From the IMG/VR virus record IMGVR_UViG_3300018036_000814, positions 1-27,712 of that record: a stretch of DNA of 27,712 nucleotides; one strand, written 5' to 3'. The notes beneath the pieces were generated by a model. The model ran no database searches and had not been told where the DNA came from. It was given only the letters and a program-made list of their open reading frames with translations. Both the position numbers and the translations under genes were made by a program. Shown piece after piece: positions 7,263 through 14,310 of the stretch (position 1 is its first letter; each line of letters begins with the position of its first letter). Origin of the DNA: a virus.

Positions 7263-8108
7263 CTAGCAATTCCATCTTTTACGAGCAGCTTTACCTCTTT
7301 CGCCTGTCCAACTTCCGGATCTAGCGCAGAATGATTTACGTCTTTTCGCTGCCTTGCTTCCAGCCTTTAATTTACTAGGTGGAGTAGTTACTGCTGTTTG
7401 TAGTTTACTGCCTGGGTTTTCTCGTCTGTGAGCATCGACACCTTTTTGTGTTAGTCCTGCACCATCTTCTGTGGGTCTCTTGTGCCCAGATTTAATACCT
7501 TCTTCTTGCATTGACTGTCTCATCATGGCAGTCTTCAGAGCCTTTTTATGATGAGTTAAGGCATTCATATGCTTCACCATTTGTTGATTGGATGAAGCAG
7601 TTTTCATCGCCGCATTTGCCTGACGAATACCTGACTCGTGGCGGGCAATAGTTTTATCAATGCCTTCGTTAACTTTTTTGCTCGTCAAGGAAGAAGCGGC
7701 TTTACTTGCAGCCTGACCAGCAACGGCTTGTCCAACCTTACCCGCGCCTTTTTTTGCCGCGTACCGTGAACCAATGGCTCTGGCAGCCCCGGCAATTATA
7801 GGGTTCTCAGAAATTATCTCTTCGTTTTCCATATCATTTGCCTCGTCTGCGGACAGTTTAGCCGCAATCGCCATTTCTCTTTTCTTTTCTTTAGACTTGC
7901 CTTTGAATTGGGGTGCGTCAGACTTTTGAAAGTCTTTGATAACTTCACCCATGTCCATGTCTTTTACTTTTTCGTCAAGTTCTTCTTCTTTGACACAGTC
8001 ATTCACACGGGTATCACCTTTCATCTTGGTGCCCTTCTTCTTATAACCGTCCCAACATTTAGGATCGAGTCTTTGTTTTTCTTCTCTAAACTCGGTAAAT
8101 GATTTCAT
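7263..8108 (-). CDS. DUF6321-type phage protein (modular, basic)
   Basis: The product is 281 residues. The C-terminus, from about residue 215 (GAGLTQKGVDAHRRENPGSK ... TTPPSKLKAGSKAAKRRKSFCARSGSW ... KRWNC), matches the DUF6321 domain found in marine T4-like phages. The N-terminal part carries other recurrent phage modules: CWDGYKKKGTKMKG with NDCVKEE, and VIKDFQKSDAPQFKGKSKEKKREMAIAAKLSADE. The middle (residues about 100-145) is Ala/Gly-rich and may be flexible or membrane-associated. Cysteines at both ends could bind metal. Function is unknown; a virion-associated or DNA-binding role is possible. It overlaps the upstream gene stop by 4 nt (ATGA) and has a GGAAG ribosome binding site. Confidence 0.78.
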   Translation of the reverse strand: MKSFTEFREEKQRLDPKCWDGYKKKGTKMKGDTRVNDCVKEEELDEKVKDMDMGEVIKDFQKSDAPQFKGKSKEKKREMAIAAKLSADEANDMENEEIISENPIIAGAARAIGSRYAAKKGAGKVGQAVAGQAASKAASSLTSKKVNEGIDKTIARHESGIRQANAAMKTASSNQQMVKHMNALTHHKKALKTAMMRQSMQEEGIKSGHKRPTEDGAGLTQKGVDAHRRENPGSKLQTAVTTPPSKLKAGSKAAKRRKSFCARSGSWTGERGKAARKRWNC

Positions 8109-8425
8109 TTTTTCTTCCCTTCGATTTTGTTTATTCGCTCGATGAGATCGTTAATTTGATCTTGTAACTCTGTGGCACCCCCTGGTGCTACGGGAGGATG
8201 ACTCCAACCCTCAAGCTCTTTAATTTTTTCTGCTAAACGAGGATAATCTTCTTCCCATTTAGCTTGCTTCTTTGCTATATTTATATTATATCTATGTGCG
8301 AGAAATTCCATCATGTTATCCAGATGGAACTGAAACCAAATCCCCATTCGTGTAGTTAAAAACCACTTACCAAATGCTGATCCAAAAATACCTGTTAGAC
8401 AGGCTCTAGCTAATAGTGTCCACAT
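8105..8425 (-). CDS. Small membrane-associated phage protein (lysis-region neighbour)
   Basis: The product is 106 residues with a strong ribosome binding site (AAAGGAG). The N-terminal ~45 residues are amphipathic to hydrophobic (MWTLLARACLTGIFGSAFGKWFL, then GIWFQFHLDNMMEFLAHRYN). The rest is charged and coil-forming (ELQDQINDLIERINKIEGKKK). Proteins of this shape recur in pelagiphage- and cyanophage-like genomes, from memory, without an assigned role. It lies two genes upstream of the spanin pair. A lysis-associated role such as an atypical pinholin or membrane adaptor is possible but not supported by a specific motif. Confidence 0.72.
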   Translation of the reverse strand: MWTLLARACLTGIFGSAFGKWFLTTRMGIWFQFHLDNMMEFLAHRYNINIAKKQAKWEEDYPRLAEKIKELEGWSHPPVAPGGATELQDQINDLIERINKIEGKKK

Positions 8426-9050
8426 TAATGTTCTCCTTTAAATACAGCCCAAAGGATTTAAATGTGTCTTCTTCTTTTAAACCCATGCCTGCTCGTGTTG
8501 CTTGAAATAACTTTTTAGCATGAGTATCGCTTGCTCTCATATGTAACCCAGATTTAAATGATTTGTAATCATTATTAGATGCGTGGGCTCTCATCTTTGT
8601 CCCACTAATTCCTGACACCCCTTCAGCATCAGGATCTCTTTGTCCTGCTGATACTACCTTAATATGCTTAAAATGATAATCGCCGTTAGGTCCATTGTAC
8701 TTATCGACTAGTCTTTGAAACTCGTTTACTCGATCTGAACCTGCCACCATTGTTACATGGGTGTGTCCTTCTTGATGCATCTTTTTAAGATGAGCTAAGA
8801 AGTGTGGGTGTTGAGGACTTGATGCCTCAAACTTTGCACCCTTGTGTATAGACTTAAGATAGGAAATTTTCTGATGGGCTTGTAGGGGATTCTTTTTAGC
8901 ATCGAATGAGTGGCTAACAATTACCCTATGATCTGCACCTAGTTTCTTAGCTTCAGAATGTACCTTGTCGATTAGTTTACTATGTCCTGCAGTCGGAGGA
9001 TTAAGCCTTCCAAATGCGAACACTATATGTTTATCTTTTCCTTTTAACAT
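8406..9050 (-). CDS. Nucleotidyltransferase of the cytidylyltransferase/NMN-adenylyltransferase superfamily
   Basis: The product is 214 residues. An HxGH-type nucleotide-binding motif occurs at 14-23 (GRLNPPTAGH, with TAGH in place of HxGH). The second signature is ISGTKMR at 148-154, equivalent to ISSTxxR. A central strand-turn (VAGSDRVNEF) completes the Rossmann-like alpha/beta fold. Family members transfer NMP from NTP to small substrates such as NMN, pantetheine phosphate or sugar phosphates. The GRxxPPTxGH pattern is closest to NadM-like phage proteins, but the substrate is not proven. It directly follows the ligase-like gene with a one-base overlap, so the two are translationally coupled. 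That pairing hints at NAD, AMP or RNA-end chemistry (inference). Confidence 0.85.
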   Translation of the reverse strand: MLKGKDKHIVFAFGRLNPPTAGHSKLIDKVHSEAKKLGADHRVIVSHSFDAKKNPLQAHQKISYLKSIHKGAKFEASSPQHPHFLAHLKKMHQEGHTHVTMVAGSDRVNEFQRLVDKYNGPNGDYHFKHIKVVSAGQRDPDAEGVSGISGTKMRAHASNNDYKSFKSGLHMRASDTHAKKLFQATRAGMGLKEEDTFKSFGLYLKENINVDTIS

Positions 9051-10234
9051 TAGGAACCCTTTTTAAGTTCGTCGCCACGAGCAAAGTTAGCAGCGCTGAA
9101 TTCGTGTCGAGCTACAAATTTACTTGGGCGTCCGTTTTTATGAACAACATAACCTTCTGGCTTCGCAGGAGCACCACCAATTTCGTGCCCCACTTCTGAG
9201 TGGGAAGCCAAAGAGTCTGTTAGTATATTTTTTGCCTGTTGTAAGTGATGATGCATCTTTAAAACAGATTCGATATGATCTTTGTTATCTGAAGCATGCT
9301 TCATGTGAGCATCTTTTGTTGCCTGATGCTTAGCCTTAGCAACATCAGTTTTAACACCGGCAATCTTTTTGTCATGTGCTAATTGAGCATGAGCTACGTA
9401 ATCTTTGTGATTAGGAGTAGAGCCATCTCGAACTGTTTGGTTAATGTAAGTTTTCAAAGGAACAACATGATGCTTGGCAACTGCTGTGTGTGCTGCCTCA
9501 GGAGTCTTTCTGTAATGCTCTGTAGCAGCCTTCATGTGCTTCTGATATTCTGATTGGGCTTCTTGTGTGTAAGCTACTTTGCTTAAGTCGTGTTGGACAC
9601 CTATTTGGTGTACATCAGGATGCTCGCCTAGTTCAATGTCTGCACCATGTTGTGCTGCTAGATCGGCAAACTTCTTACCTTCGTATTTTGTATGGACTGC
9701 GATACCTATGTGTGCCGCGGCTGCTTTCTTAGCGTGATCTGAATCTGCTTCGTGGTGGTAGGTAATTGTGTTTGGAGTGTAATGAACTCGGCTACCGTCA
9801 TTCTTGACGTCACCTTTAGTGTGCATAATGTCTGCTTGGTAAACACCTTTGCCTGAGTGAACCTTGGGCAAGTGAGCTAGGGCTGCTTTTAGTTTAACAG
9901 CTAAGCCAGGAGCGTGTCCATGATTCTTATCTATGTCTTCGGGTGTGTAGTTGATCTTTGGCTTCTTGTTGAACACCGACTTAGAGCCAACGAAGAACTT
10001 GCCTGTCTCTGGGTGTGTACCAAACACGACTGCAGGAGAGCCGTCATATTTGACGGTAATCTTAGTATCGCTAGCACCACCTCGGAGCTTTGTGTGAACG
10101 TCATTTAAGTTCTGAAACGCATGAGCAAAGCCTTTAGAACCACCGTGGATAACATGGTCTTCTACGTGCTCTAGATGCTTGAGTTTGTCTTCTTCAGTGG
10201 CTTCAAGTATCAAGTGTTTCTTAAATTTTAACAT
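9050..10234 (-). CDS. DUF6267-like covalent nucleotidyltransferase (RNA/DNA ligase fold)
   Basis: The product is 394 residues and histidine-rich (about 40 His). Motif I of ligases and capping enzymes appears as K62-Y-D-G-S-P after TKIT, with K62 the predicted AMP-accepting lysine. VYQADIMHTKGD near 131-142 fits motif III/IIIa. E360-G-Y-V-V fits motif IV and S371-K-F-V fits motif V. The order and spacing support a complete adenylation domain with a long insert (about 165-340) rich in His, Lys and Ala. The family is, to my knowledge, annotated only as DUF6267 in marine phages. The substrate may be RNA, DNA or protein. A sigma70-like promoter and a late box lie upstream, so it may be made both early and late. 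Confidence 0.8.
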   Translation of the reverse strand: MLKFKKHLILEATEEDKLKHLEHVEDHVIHGGSKGFAHAFQNLNDVHTKLRGGASDTKITVKYDGSPAVVFGTHPETGKFFVGSKSVFNKKPKINYTPEDIDKNHGHAPGLAVKLKAALAHLPKVHSGKGVYQADIMHTKGDVKNDGSRVHYTPNTITYHHEADSDHAKKAAAAHIGIAVHTKYEGKKFADLAAQHGADIELGEHPDVHQIGVQHDLSKVAYTQEAQSEYQKHMKAATEHYRKTPEAAHTAVAKHHVVPLKTYINQTVRDGSTPNHKDYVAHAQLAHDKKIAGVKTDVAKAKHQATKDAHMKHASDNKDHIESVLKMHHHLQQAKNILTDSLASHSEVGHEIGGAPAKPEGYVVHKNGRPSKFVARHEFSAANFARGDELKKGS

Positions 10235-10277
10235 TTATTCTATACTCTTACAGTTCGTTTCTTCATTTTATAGTTAT

Positions 10278-10306
10278 ATTATACAACCTTTTTTGCCAAA
10301 AGTCAA
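10278..10306 (-). promoter_or_regulatory. Sigma70-like early promoter P1 (ligase-like gene)
   Basis: Reading the minus strand, TTGACT (10306-10301), 17 bp, TATAAT (10283-10278). The -35 is embedded in TGCTTGACTTT and the -10 in GTATAATA, both shared with other promoters in this window. The start codon of the ligase-like gene is about 44 nt downstream of the -10. An AT-rich tract lies upstream. Confidence 0.85.
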
Positions 10307-10338
10307 GCAAAAAACGCACTTTTTTGAATTATTTTATG

Positions 10339-10346
10339 TATTTATA
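10339..10346 (-). promoter_or_regulatory. T4-type late promoter box TATAAATA (tandem with P1)
   Basis: The minus strand reads TATAAATA, the T4 gp55-dependent late consensus, in the noncoding gap between the glycosyltransferase gene and the ligase-like gene. It lies 33 bp upstream of the -35 of the sigma70-like promoter P1, giving an early/late tandem with a leader of about 100 nt. Confidence 0.6.
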
Positions 10347-10359
10347 AAGAAAAAACTGT

Positions 10360-11148
10360 CTACATGAGCCGAACGAAAGGAAAATTTAACTTACTTTTCA
10401 ATGTGTTAGCCATGGCGTCAAAATCCGGTATTTCTCCTGGATATTTGATCTTCATCTCGACATTATCGTACACAGGCATGATCGTATCGTCGGCTAATCC
10501 GTAGTCTGTAACGATCTTTCTACCGGTTCTGTAGTTGTTTAGAGTGAGGCCTGTGTTGGCTTGTTTTGTTAGTTTATCTAACTCTTTGTGCAAGGGACGA
10601 TCCCCGTAGTGGTGCCCTGTGTAGCTCTCATCATACCCTCCGGCTTCCCAGAACGTGTCCTTATTGACGATAAAACAGTTGATATGCCCAGGGTAAGGGT
10701 ACCATTGTTTCTTGAAAACAGCATACATATTGAACCGATAGATCGTCTTAGGGTTCATAGCTAGCCTTCTGAGATGTCCCACGTCTCCTGGATTGAGTCT
10801 CATGTCCATGTCCAAGAAACATATTTGATCTGTGGGTGCGTATTTTGCTGCTAGGTTTCTACAACCGTGACTATTGAATCCTAAATCACGGGTAACCCTC
10901 CAAAGTTGAAAGTTCACTCCATATGTAAAGTAAACATCTTTCAGTATATCATATGCAGGGTATTCTTCAGAGCCATCATCTATAACCATGATTTCAACCC
11001 CAGGAGGATAGTCCTCCCAGAGTTTGATTTGCTCTTTTAAAAGTTCGGGTTCGTTGTAGTAGGTATAAGCGATAGTCAACCGAGGCGGCATCTTATCCTT
11101 ATTTTCTACTATCCCGTTTTCCTCAAACCACTTCTTCCGTGAAATCAT
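10360..11148 (-). CDS. GT-A fold glycosyltransferase (family 2-like)
   Basis: I place the start at the ATG at 11148 (262 aa) because GAGGA lies about 11 nt upstream; an upstream ATG at 11190 would overlap the previous gene by 68 nt. Near the N-terminus RLTIAYTYYNEPELLKEQI is the nucleotide-sugar-binding strand, D57-D58-G59 (VIDDGS) follows, and D113-M-D115 (FLDMDMRLN) is the DxD metal-binding motif. INCFIVNKDTFWEAGGYDE matches the acceptor-loop region of family 2 enzymes. The enzyme should transfer a sugar from a nucleotide sugar. The acceptor is unknown and could be phage DNA bases, a virion protein or host LPS. Confidence 0.88.
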   Translation of the reverse strand: MISRKKWFEENGIVENKDKMPPRLTIAYTYYNEPELLKEQIKLWEDYPPGVEIMVIDDGSEEYPAYDILKDVYFTYGVNFQLWRVTRDLGFNSHGCRNLAAKYAPTDQICFLDMDMRLNPGDVGHLRRLAMNPKTIYRFNMYAVFKKQWYPYPGHINCFIVNKDTFWEAGGYDESYTGHHYGDRPLHKELDKLTKQANTGLTLNNYRTGRKIVTDYGLADDTIMPVYDNVEMKIKYPGEIPDFDAMANTLKSKLNFPFVRLM

Positions 11149-11452
11149 ATTGTTGTACGTCCTCAGCAGGGAAATCAATTGTTCCCCCATTTTCTAATTG
11201 GAAGTTCTCGCTATGTGTCAAAGAGTTTAGATCATACAATTCGAATCCTGTATAAGTTTCAACGACTCCTTGATTGATCCTTCCTTCTAGGACGTGCATA
11301 AATTTATTTACGGCTTCACCAATATCCTTGAATGTGGGTTCTTCTTCAAATCGATGGATTACATATTCATTGCCACCTACTGCTCGCCACATAGGGACTT
11401 CAGCATTGCCAATGTTATTCCACAGCTTAGTGCAAGCTACTAATTTTAGCAT
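11123..11452 (-). CDS. Hypothetical protein, 109 aa
   Basis: A 109-residue acidic protein with a GGAG ribosome binding site about 9 nt before the ATG. It opens MLKLVACTKLWNNIGNAEVPMWRAVGGNEYVI and continues with predicted helix (DIGEAVNKFMHVLEG) and acidic C-terminal segments. I see no known motif, signal peptide or membrane segment. It overlaps both neighbours by about 26 nt (up- and downstream), indicating a tightly packed operon within the glycosyltransferase/cytidylyltransferase cluster. Confidence 0.7.
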   Translation of the reverse strand: MLKLVACTKLWNNIGNAEVPMWRAVGGNEYVIHRFEEEPTFKDIGEAVNKFMHVLEGRINQGVVETYTGFELYDLNSLTHSENFQLENGGTIDFPAEDVQQYDFTEEVV

Positions 11453-11615
11453 TATAAAACTCCGGGTTCTTTTTAATTTCTTTCAAATCTGCGTTATATT
11501 TAGTTGCCAAAGCCTTAGCTGTTGCAACCCAAAACTTCTTAAAGCTCGGATCGTTTGCTCGGTTTGCCGCTTGAATACAATTTGCAATTTTGCGTTCTAC
11601 TTTTTCTTTTGTCAT
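11427..11615 (-). CDS. Small basic hypothetical protein, 62 aa
   Basis: A 62-residue, Lys- and Ala-rich, probably two-helix protein (MTKEKVERKIANCIQAANRAN, then FKKFWVATAKALATKYNADLKEIKKNPEFY). GAGG lies about 8 nt before the ATG. It begins 3 nt downstream of the TagD-like stop and overlaps the next gene by 26 nt, so it is part of the same transcript. No motif is recognised. Confidence 0.65.
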   Translation of the reverse strand: MTKEKVERKIANCIQAANRANDPSFKKFWVATAKALATKYNADLKEIKKNPEFYNAKISSLH

Positions 11616-11618
11616 AAT

Positions 11619-12050
11619 TTAAGCCTCTGTTACTCGTTTTCTCAATGATGTGCTACTAAAAGAATGTCGTCTACCATTATATACAATATCAGGAGTTAAC
11701 CCTTTGCCTGTGTAGTCTACATTCTCATACTCTTCACCTATTATACGCACTTTAATAGGCAATGTCAAGAGCAAGTCAACCAAATCGGCTTCTGTGTTAT
11801 ATATGACTATCTCGTCTACATATTTTACTGCCGCCAGTTGTATTTGTCTCTCAACGATTGTTTGTACAGGTTTGTTCTTTTCAGGTCGATCTAAAGTAGG
11901 ATCATTCTGTAAGCCAACGATTAGGAAATCGCAATGGCGTTTGGCTTCTTCCAGCATAGTAATATGCCCAGCATGCAATAGATCGAACGTGCTACAGGTA
12001 AATCCTATAACCTTATCCTTCTTGAACTCCTCGCTATAATTAAGTTTCAT
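11619..12050 (-). CDS. Cytidylyltransferase, glycerol-3-phosphate cytidylyltransferase (TagD)-like
   Basis: I prefer the ATG at 12050 (143 aa) because AGAGG lies 6 nt before it; an ATG at 12056 is an alternative. The protein has the family hallmarks: an N-terminal strand GFTCSTFDLLHAGH containing the HxGH motif, the central DFLIVGLQNDPTLD strand, RQIQLAAVKYVDEIV, and the C-terminal SSTSLRKRV (RTxGISTT-like site). Its length is right for TagD-type enzymes. The expected reaction is CTP plus a phosphorylated alcohol or sugar giving a CDP-product. With glycosyltransferases on both sides, it may supply an activated building block for a surface polymer or a modification (inference). Confidence 0.88.
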   Translation of the reverse strand: MKLNYSEEFKKDKVIGFTCSTFDLLHAGHITMLEEAKRHCDFLIVGLQNDPTLDRPEKNKPVQTIVERQIQLAAVKYVDEIVIYNTEADLVDLLLTLPIKVRIIGEEYENVDYTGKGLTPDIVYNGRRHSFSSTSLRKRVTEA

Positions 12051-12588
12051 CTTCATCCTCTGATATCATATCCTGGCTCCATGATTCTAGTGTGTCATCC
12101 AGCCACTCGTCCCAACCAGCATCTTCCCAAACCTCGTATGAGTCCAAGGGTGTGCCAAGATACTCAGCACGTTTACGCATAAGCCAGTCACCTGACTCTT
12201 CCTCGTATTCTGATTCTCCATCTGAGAATGTCCAAACACCCACGAAGTTATAAAACTCGTCGATGTATTTTGCGGACATTTTTACATCAGCATCTACTTC
12301 AGACATTTTATTTGCTAACTTTTCTAGGAACACCGCGGGCGGTACCCATGCAGATTGAATCCAAGCCCAAGTGTCTTCTGCGTCCTGAAGCCAAGCCCAT
12401 TTAGGACCTACATTCTTCTCCATCCATTCTCGTGAACACCACTCGTCGTCCCAGTCTGGGAGAACCGCGCTGAATTCTAAACCTTCTTCTTTAAGGTCCT
12501 TGATACTTTGAAATGCGTCCTCAAAGATCTTGGTTGCTGATTTATTTGCCTGTACTAGCCAGACGTTGGTCTCTACATGGTTTGCCAT
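12040..12588 (-). CDS. Api92/YubB-like ferredoxin-fold phage protein
   Basis: The product is 182 residues, very acidic and unusually rich in Trp. It opens MANHVETNVWLV. A W-C-S-R-E-W-M-E-K-N-V-G-P-K-W-A-W stretch near residues 50-67 matches the REW...NWGTKW region of Api92/YubB (DUF1281-like) proteins with a ferredoxin-like fold, found in phages and plasmids. The C-terminal half is Asp/Glu-rich (DWLMRKRAEYLG, then WSQDMISEDEDET). Acidic surface proteins of this kind may act as anti-host or DNA-mimic factors, but no function is established. AGGAG supports the start. Its end overlaps the cytidylyltransferase start. Confidence 0.65.
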   Translation of the reverse strand: MANHVETNVWLVQANKSATKIFEDAFQSIKDLKEEGLEFSAVLPDWDDEWCSREWMEKNVGPKWAWLQDAEDTWAWIQSAWVPPAVFLEKLANKMSEVDADVKMSAKYIDEFYNFVGVWTFSDGESEYEEESGDWLMRKRAEYLGTPLDSYEVWEDAGWDEWLDDTLESWSQDMISEDEDET

Positions 12589-12599
12589 TTCTATTGCTC

Positions 12600-13205
12600 C
12601 TATACAATTTTTAAGGTATCTAAATATTTACGCAATCCACCGGTATGGTCTCCACCATAGAGAACAACCTGTGGCGTAAAATTTATTTTCAACAAGTCCG
12701 GATGCTTTTCCATTGGCATAATTATCCGTCCTTTATTCCTAAACAAGCCACGAGATTGTGTAGTATCTTTGGTGACGGTGTTTAGTCTAACATACTTGTC
12801 GGCGTATGTCAAGTTATTTTCGTTGAAAGAGAGAATATATCCTTGGTAATATCTTTGACAAAGATCCCAGCCTTTCAAAGTCTGGTGCTGTAGAAATTTG
12901 TAATTCTCTCGATTCCTTTTACCCGGTGAGGTGTAACCTCTGTGTCCGAGTATCATATAGTCACTATCATGTAAACGGCAAGACCCTGCTCCACTAATTA
13001 TTTTCCCATCTTCTATGGAGACAGAGTATTGGCCTTGGTTTTTCTCGTCATACAGTTCTTCAATGTATAATTTGTACAAGAATGTTTCAGGTTTGCTTTG
13101 CCAATCGTCGGTTGACATATTAGGAGTATCAACAAACGTATTGCACCATTCTTGAACAACGGGGTAGGGTGTTAAACTATCTATTTTTTCAAACGATCTG
13201 AACAT
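12600..13205 (-). CDS. Hypothetical protein in glycosyltransferase cluster, 201 aa
   Basis: I choose the ATG at 13205 (MFRSFEKIDSL) because GGAAAGG lies 6-8 nt upstream; the ATG at 13220 would lie within that region. The protein has beta-strand-like stretches (QYSVSIEDGKIISGAGSCRL, then YMILGHRGYTSPGKRNRENY) and a helical segment (QTLKGWDLCQRYYQGYILSF). These loosely suggest a GNAT-like acetyltransferase fold, but I cannot identify a Q/RxxGxG/A coenzyme A loop. It overlaps the upstream glycosyltransferase stop by 17 nt. Function unknown. Confidence 0.68.
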   Translation of the reverse strand: MFRSFEKIDSLTPYPVVQEWCNTFVDTPNMSTDDWQSKPETFLYKLYIEELYDEKNQGQYSVSIEDGKIISGAGSCRLHDSDYMILGHRGYTSPGKRNRENYKFLQHQTLKGWDLCQRYYQGYILSFNENNLTYADKYVRLNTVTKDTTQSRGLFRNKGRIIMPMEKHPDLLKINFTPQVVLYGGDHTGGLRKYLDTLKIV

Positions 13206-13962
13206 CGCGTACCTTTCCAATATTTCTTTTTTGTATTAATTTTGTTGTATAGACGACCTGCTTAACATCTTGGAAGTAATTCCATAGAGTACCCTGGGTC
13301 ATCTCATATTCGTACAGAACTTTGTCTGTCAAAAAGTATTTTACGTCACTGTTATACAAATCGCAGGCAGCTATAATATCATCACAGGCTTTTATATCCT
13401 CTAGATATGAAAAGTTCATAGCTGCAAACTTACTTAAAATTAAAAATCTATTGAATGGTATCACGCTATTAATGGCTTCTCTAAGCGCACCCATAGCTAC
13501 AATGTTTCTTTTGGAAGGTTCGATTGCTCCGTATTCAAAGAACAATCCATCCTCAATAATGTTTTCCCAAGTATTGACATTCCCGTCATATACCATAGGA
13601 TTATGCCTTTGTCCGAGTACATCTATCTCAGGATTTTCTTCGAGTAAACCCTTAATGTGTTCGAGAGCACCAGGAGCGAGATTGTCGTCTCCGTCGATAG
13701 GAACTAGATGTGTATGTGGGCTCATGGCAAATAAATCTATGACAGAGTTCTTACCTCTGCCAGGTAAGCCGTTGCTGGACGTAATGAAGAATTCAACATT
13801 ATGTTTCTCAGCAACGGCTCTAGCGATTGGGATATAATCTTCATCAAGTGTATTGCACACAACGAAGGCGTCAAAGTATTCCTGCTTTGGTCCCAAACTT
13901 TCAATGCAACGTTCTAAACGTTCGGCATCTCGGTTTGTTAATATCCCAACGAAAAGTTTCAT
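13189..13962 (-). CDS. GT-A fold glycosyltransferase (family 2-like)
   Basis: The product is 257 residues. MKLFVGILTNRDAERLERCIESL opens a typical family 2 fold. VPIDGDDNLAPGALEHI (D90, D92, D93) carries the metal- and sugar-nucleotide-binding DxD. FLILSKFAAMNFSYLEDIKACDDIIAACDLY matches the region that usually holds the catalytic ED. It overlaps the upstream 60-aa gene by 4 nt (ATGA). Donor and acceptor are unknown. It is the second clear GT-A enzyme within 3.5 kb, and the tagD-like gene lies between the two. Confidence 0.86.
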   Translation of the reverse strand: MKLFVGILTNRDAERLERCIESLGPKQEYFDAFVVCNTLDEDYIPIARAVAEKHNVEFFITSSNGLPGRGKNSVIDLFAMSPHTHLVPIDGDDNLAPGALEHIKGLLEENPEIDVLGQRHNPMVYDGNVNTWENIIEDGLFFEYGAIEPSKRNIVAMGALREAINSVIPFNRFLILSKFAAMNFSYLEDIKACDDIIAACDLYNSDVKYFLTDKVLYEYEMTQGTLWNYFQDVKQVVYTTKLIQKRNIGKVRDVQIV

Positions 13963-14141
13963 ACAGTATCTAATGCTTCCAGTAGATCCCTGTAATGAGC
14001 TACTTTTCCTAGCTCTTCTTCAATTGCTTCTGCCCAGCCAGTATGTTCTGGGATTGAAGTCTTACTGTCCATTATTACACGGACGTTCAAGGCATGACGA
14101 TCCCTCGCCGCAATAAAATAATTTCTTAAGATGTCTTCCAT
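13959..14141 (-). CDS. Small conserved phage protein, 60 aa
   Basis: A 60-residue acidic helical protein (MEDILRNYFIAARDRHALNVRVIMDSKTSIPEHTGWAEAIEEELGKVAHYRDLLEAL). AGGA about 8 nt before the ATG supports the start. It lies immediately downstream of the tRNA gene and overlaps the glycosyltransferase start by 4 nt. From memory, similar small proteins (R-D-R-H and S-I-P-E-H motifs) occur in other marine phages. Function unknown. Confidence 0.7.
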   Translation of the reverse strand: MEDILRNYFIAARDRHALNVRVIMDSKTSIPEHTGWAEAIEEELGKVAHYRDLLEALDTV

Positions 14142-14159
14142 AATCTCTTCCTGTTAAAG

Positions 14160-14235
14160 TGGTGCCGGCACCATGAATCGAACACGGGACCTGAGGTTTA
14201 CAAAACCCCTGCTCTACCAGCTGAGCTATACCGGC
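14160..14235 (-). tRNA. tRNA-Thr(UGU), CCA end encoded
   Basis: The minus strand folds into a complete 76-nt cloverleaf. The acceptor stem is GCCGGTA/TGCCGGC (one G-U), the D arm GCTC...GAGC, the anticodon stem GGGGT/ACCTC with loop TTTGTAA (anticodon TGT), and the T arm CCGTG-TTCGATT-CATGG. The discriminator A is followed by encoded CCA. UGU reads ACA (and other ACN by wobble), a Thr codon favoured by AT-rich phage genes. It is the only tRNA seen here and lies between the early small genes and the glycosyltransferase block. Confidence 0.97.
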
Positions 14236-14310
14236 GGTACTTTATATATAAAAATCTGTGAGCAGTTTTTTAGGGCCATGCTCAGGGCACCACATAACGA
14301 AAAGCGCGTC
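14236..14310. other. Short intergenic spacer upstream of tRNA-Thr
   Basis: A 75-nt gap between the HTH gene stop and the tRNA 5' end. It is AT-rich next to the tRNA and holds no clear promoter box, no strong hairpin and no ORF. It may contain the tRNA leader and RNase processing sites, but nothing specific can be read. Confidence 0.4.

Noticed and set aside
8278-8285. TATAAATA box on the minus strand inside the small membrane-protein gene
   Set aside because: The next start (8108) is 170 nt away and coupled to the gene above; too weak to call a promoter without transcript data.
10306-10325. A/T hairpin (CAAAAAA-GTGCG-TTTTTTG) after the glycosyltransferase gene as intrinsic terminator
   Set aside because: The stem is almost all A-T and overlaps the promoter -35 region; it is more simply the A-rich upstream element of P1.
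12040-12588. Anti-CRISPR or DNA-mimic protein, because of strong acidity
   Set aside because: Charge alone is not evidence, and the N-terminal half matches the Api92/YubB pattern; kept as an Api92-like protein.
13322-13837. Plus-strand 171-aa open frame
   Set aside because: Antisense shadow of the GT-A glycosyltransferase, which has clear motifs, a real start and coupled neighbours.
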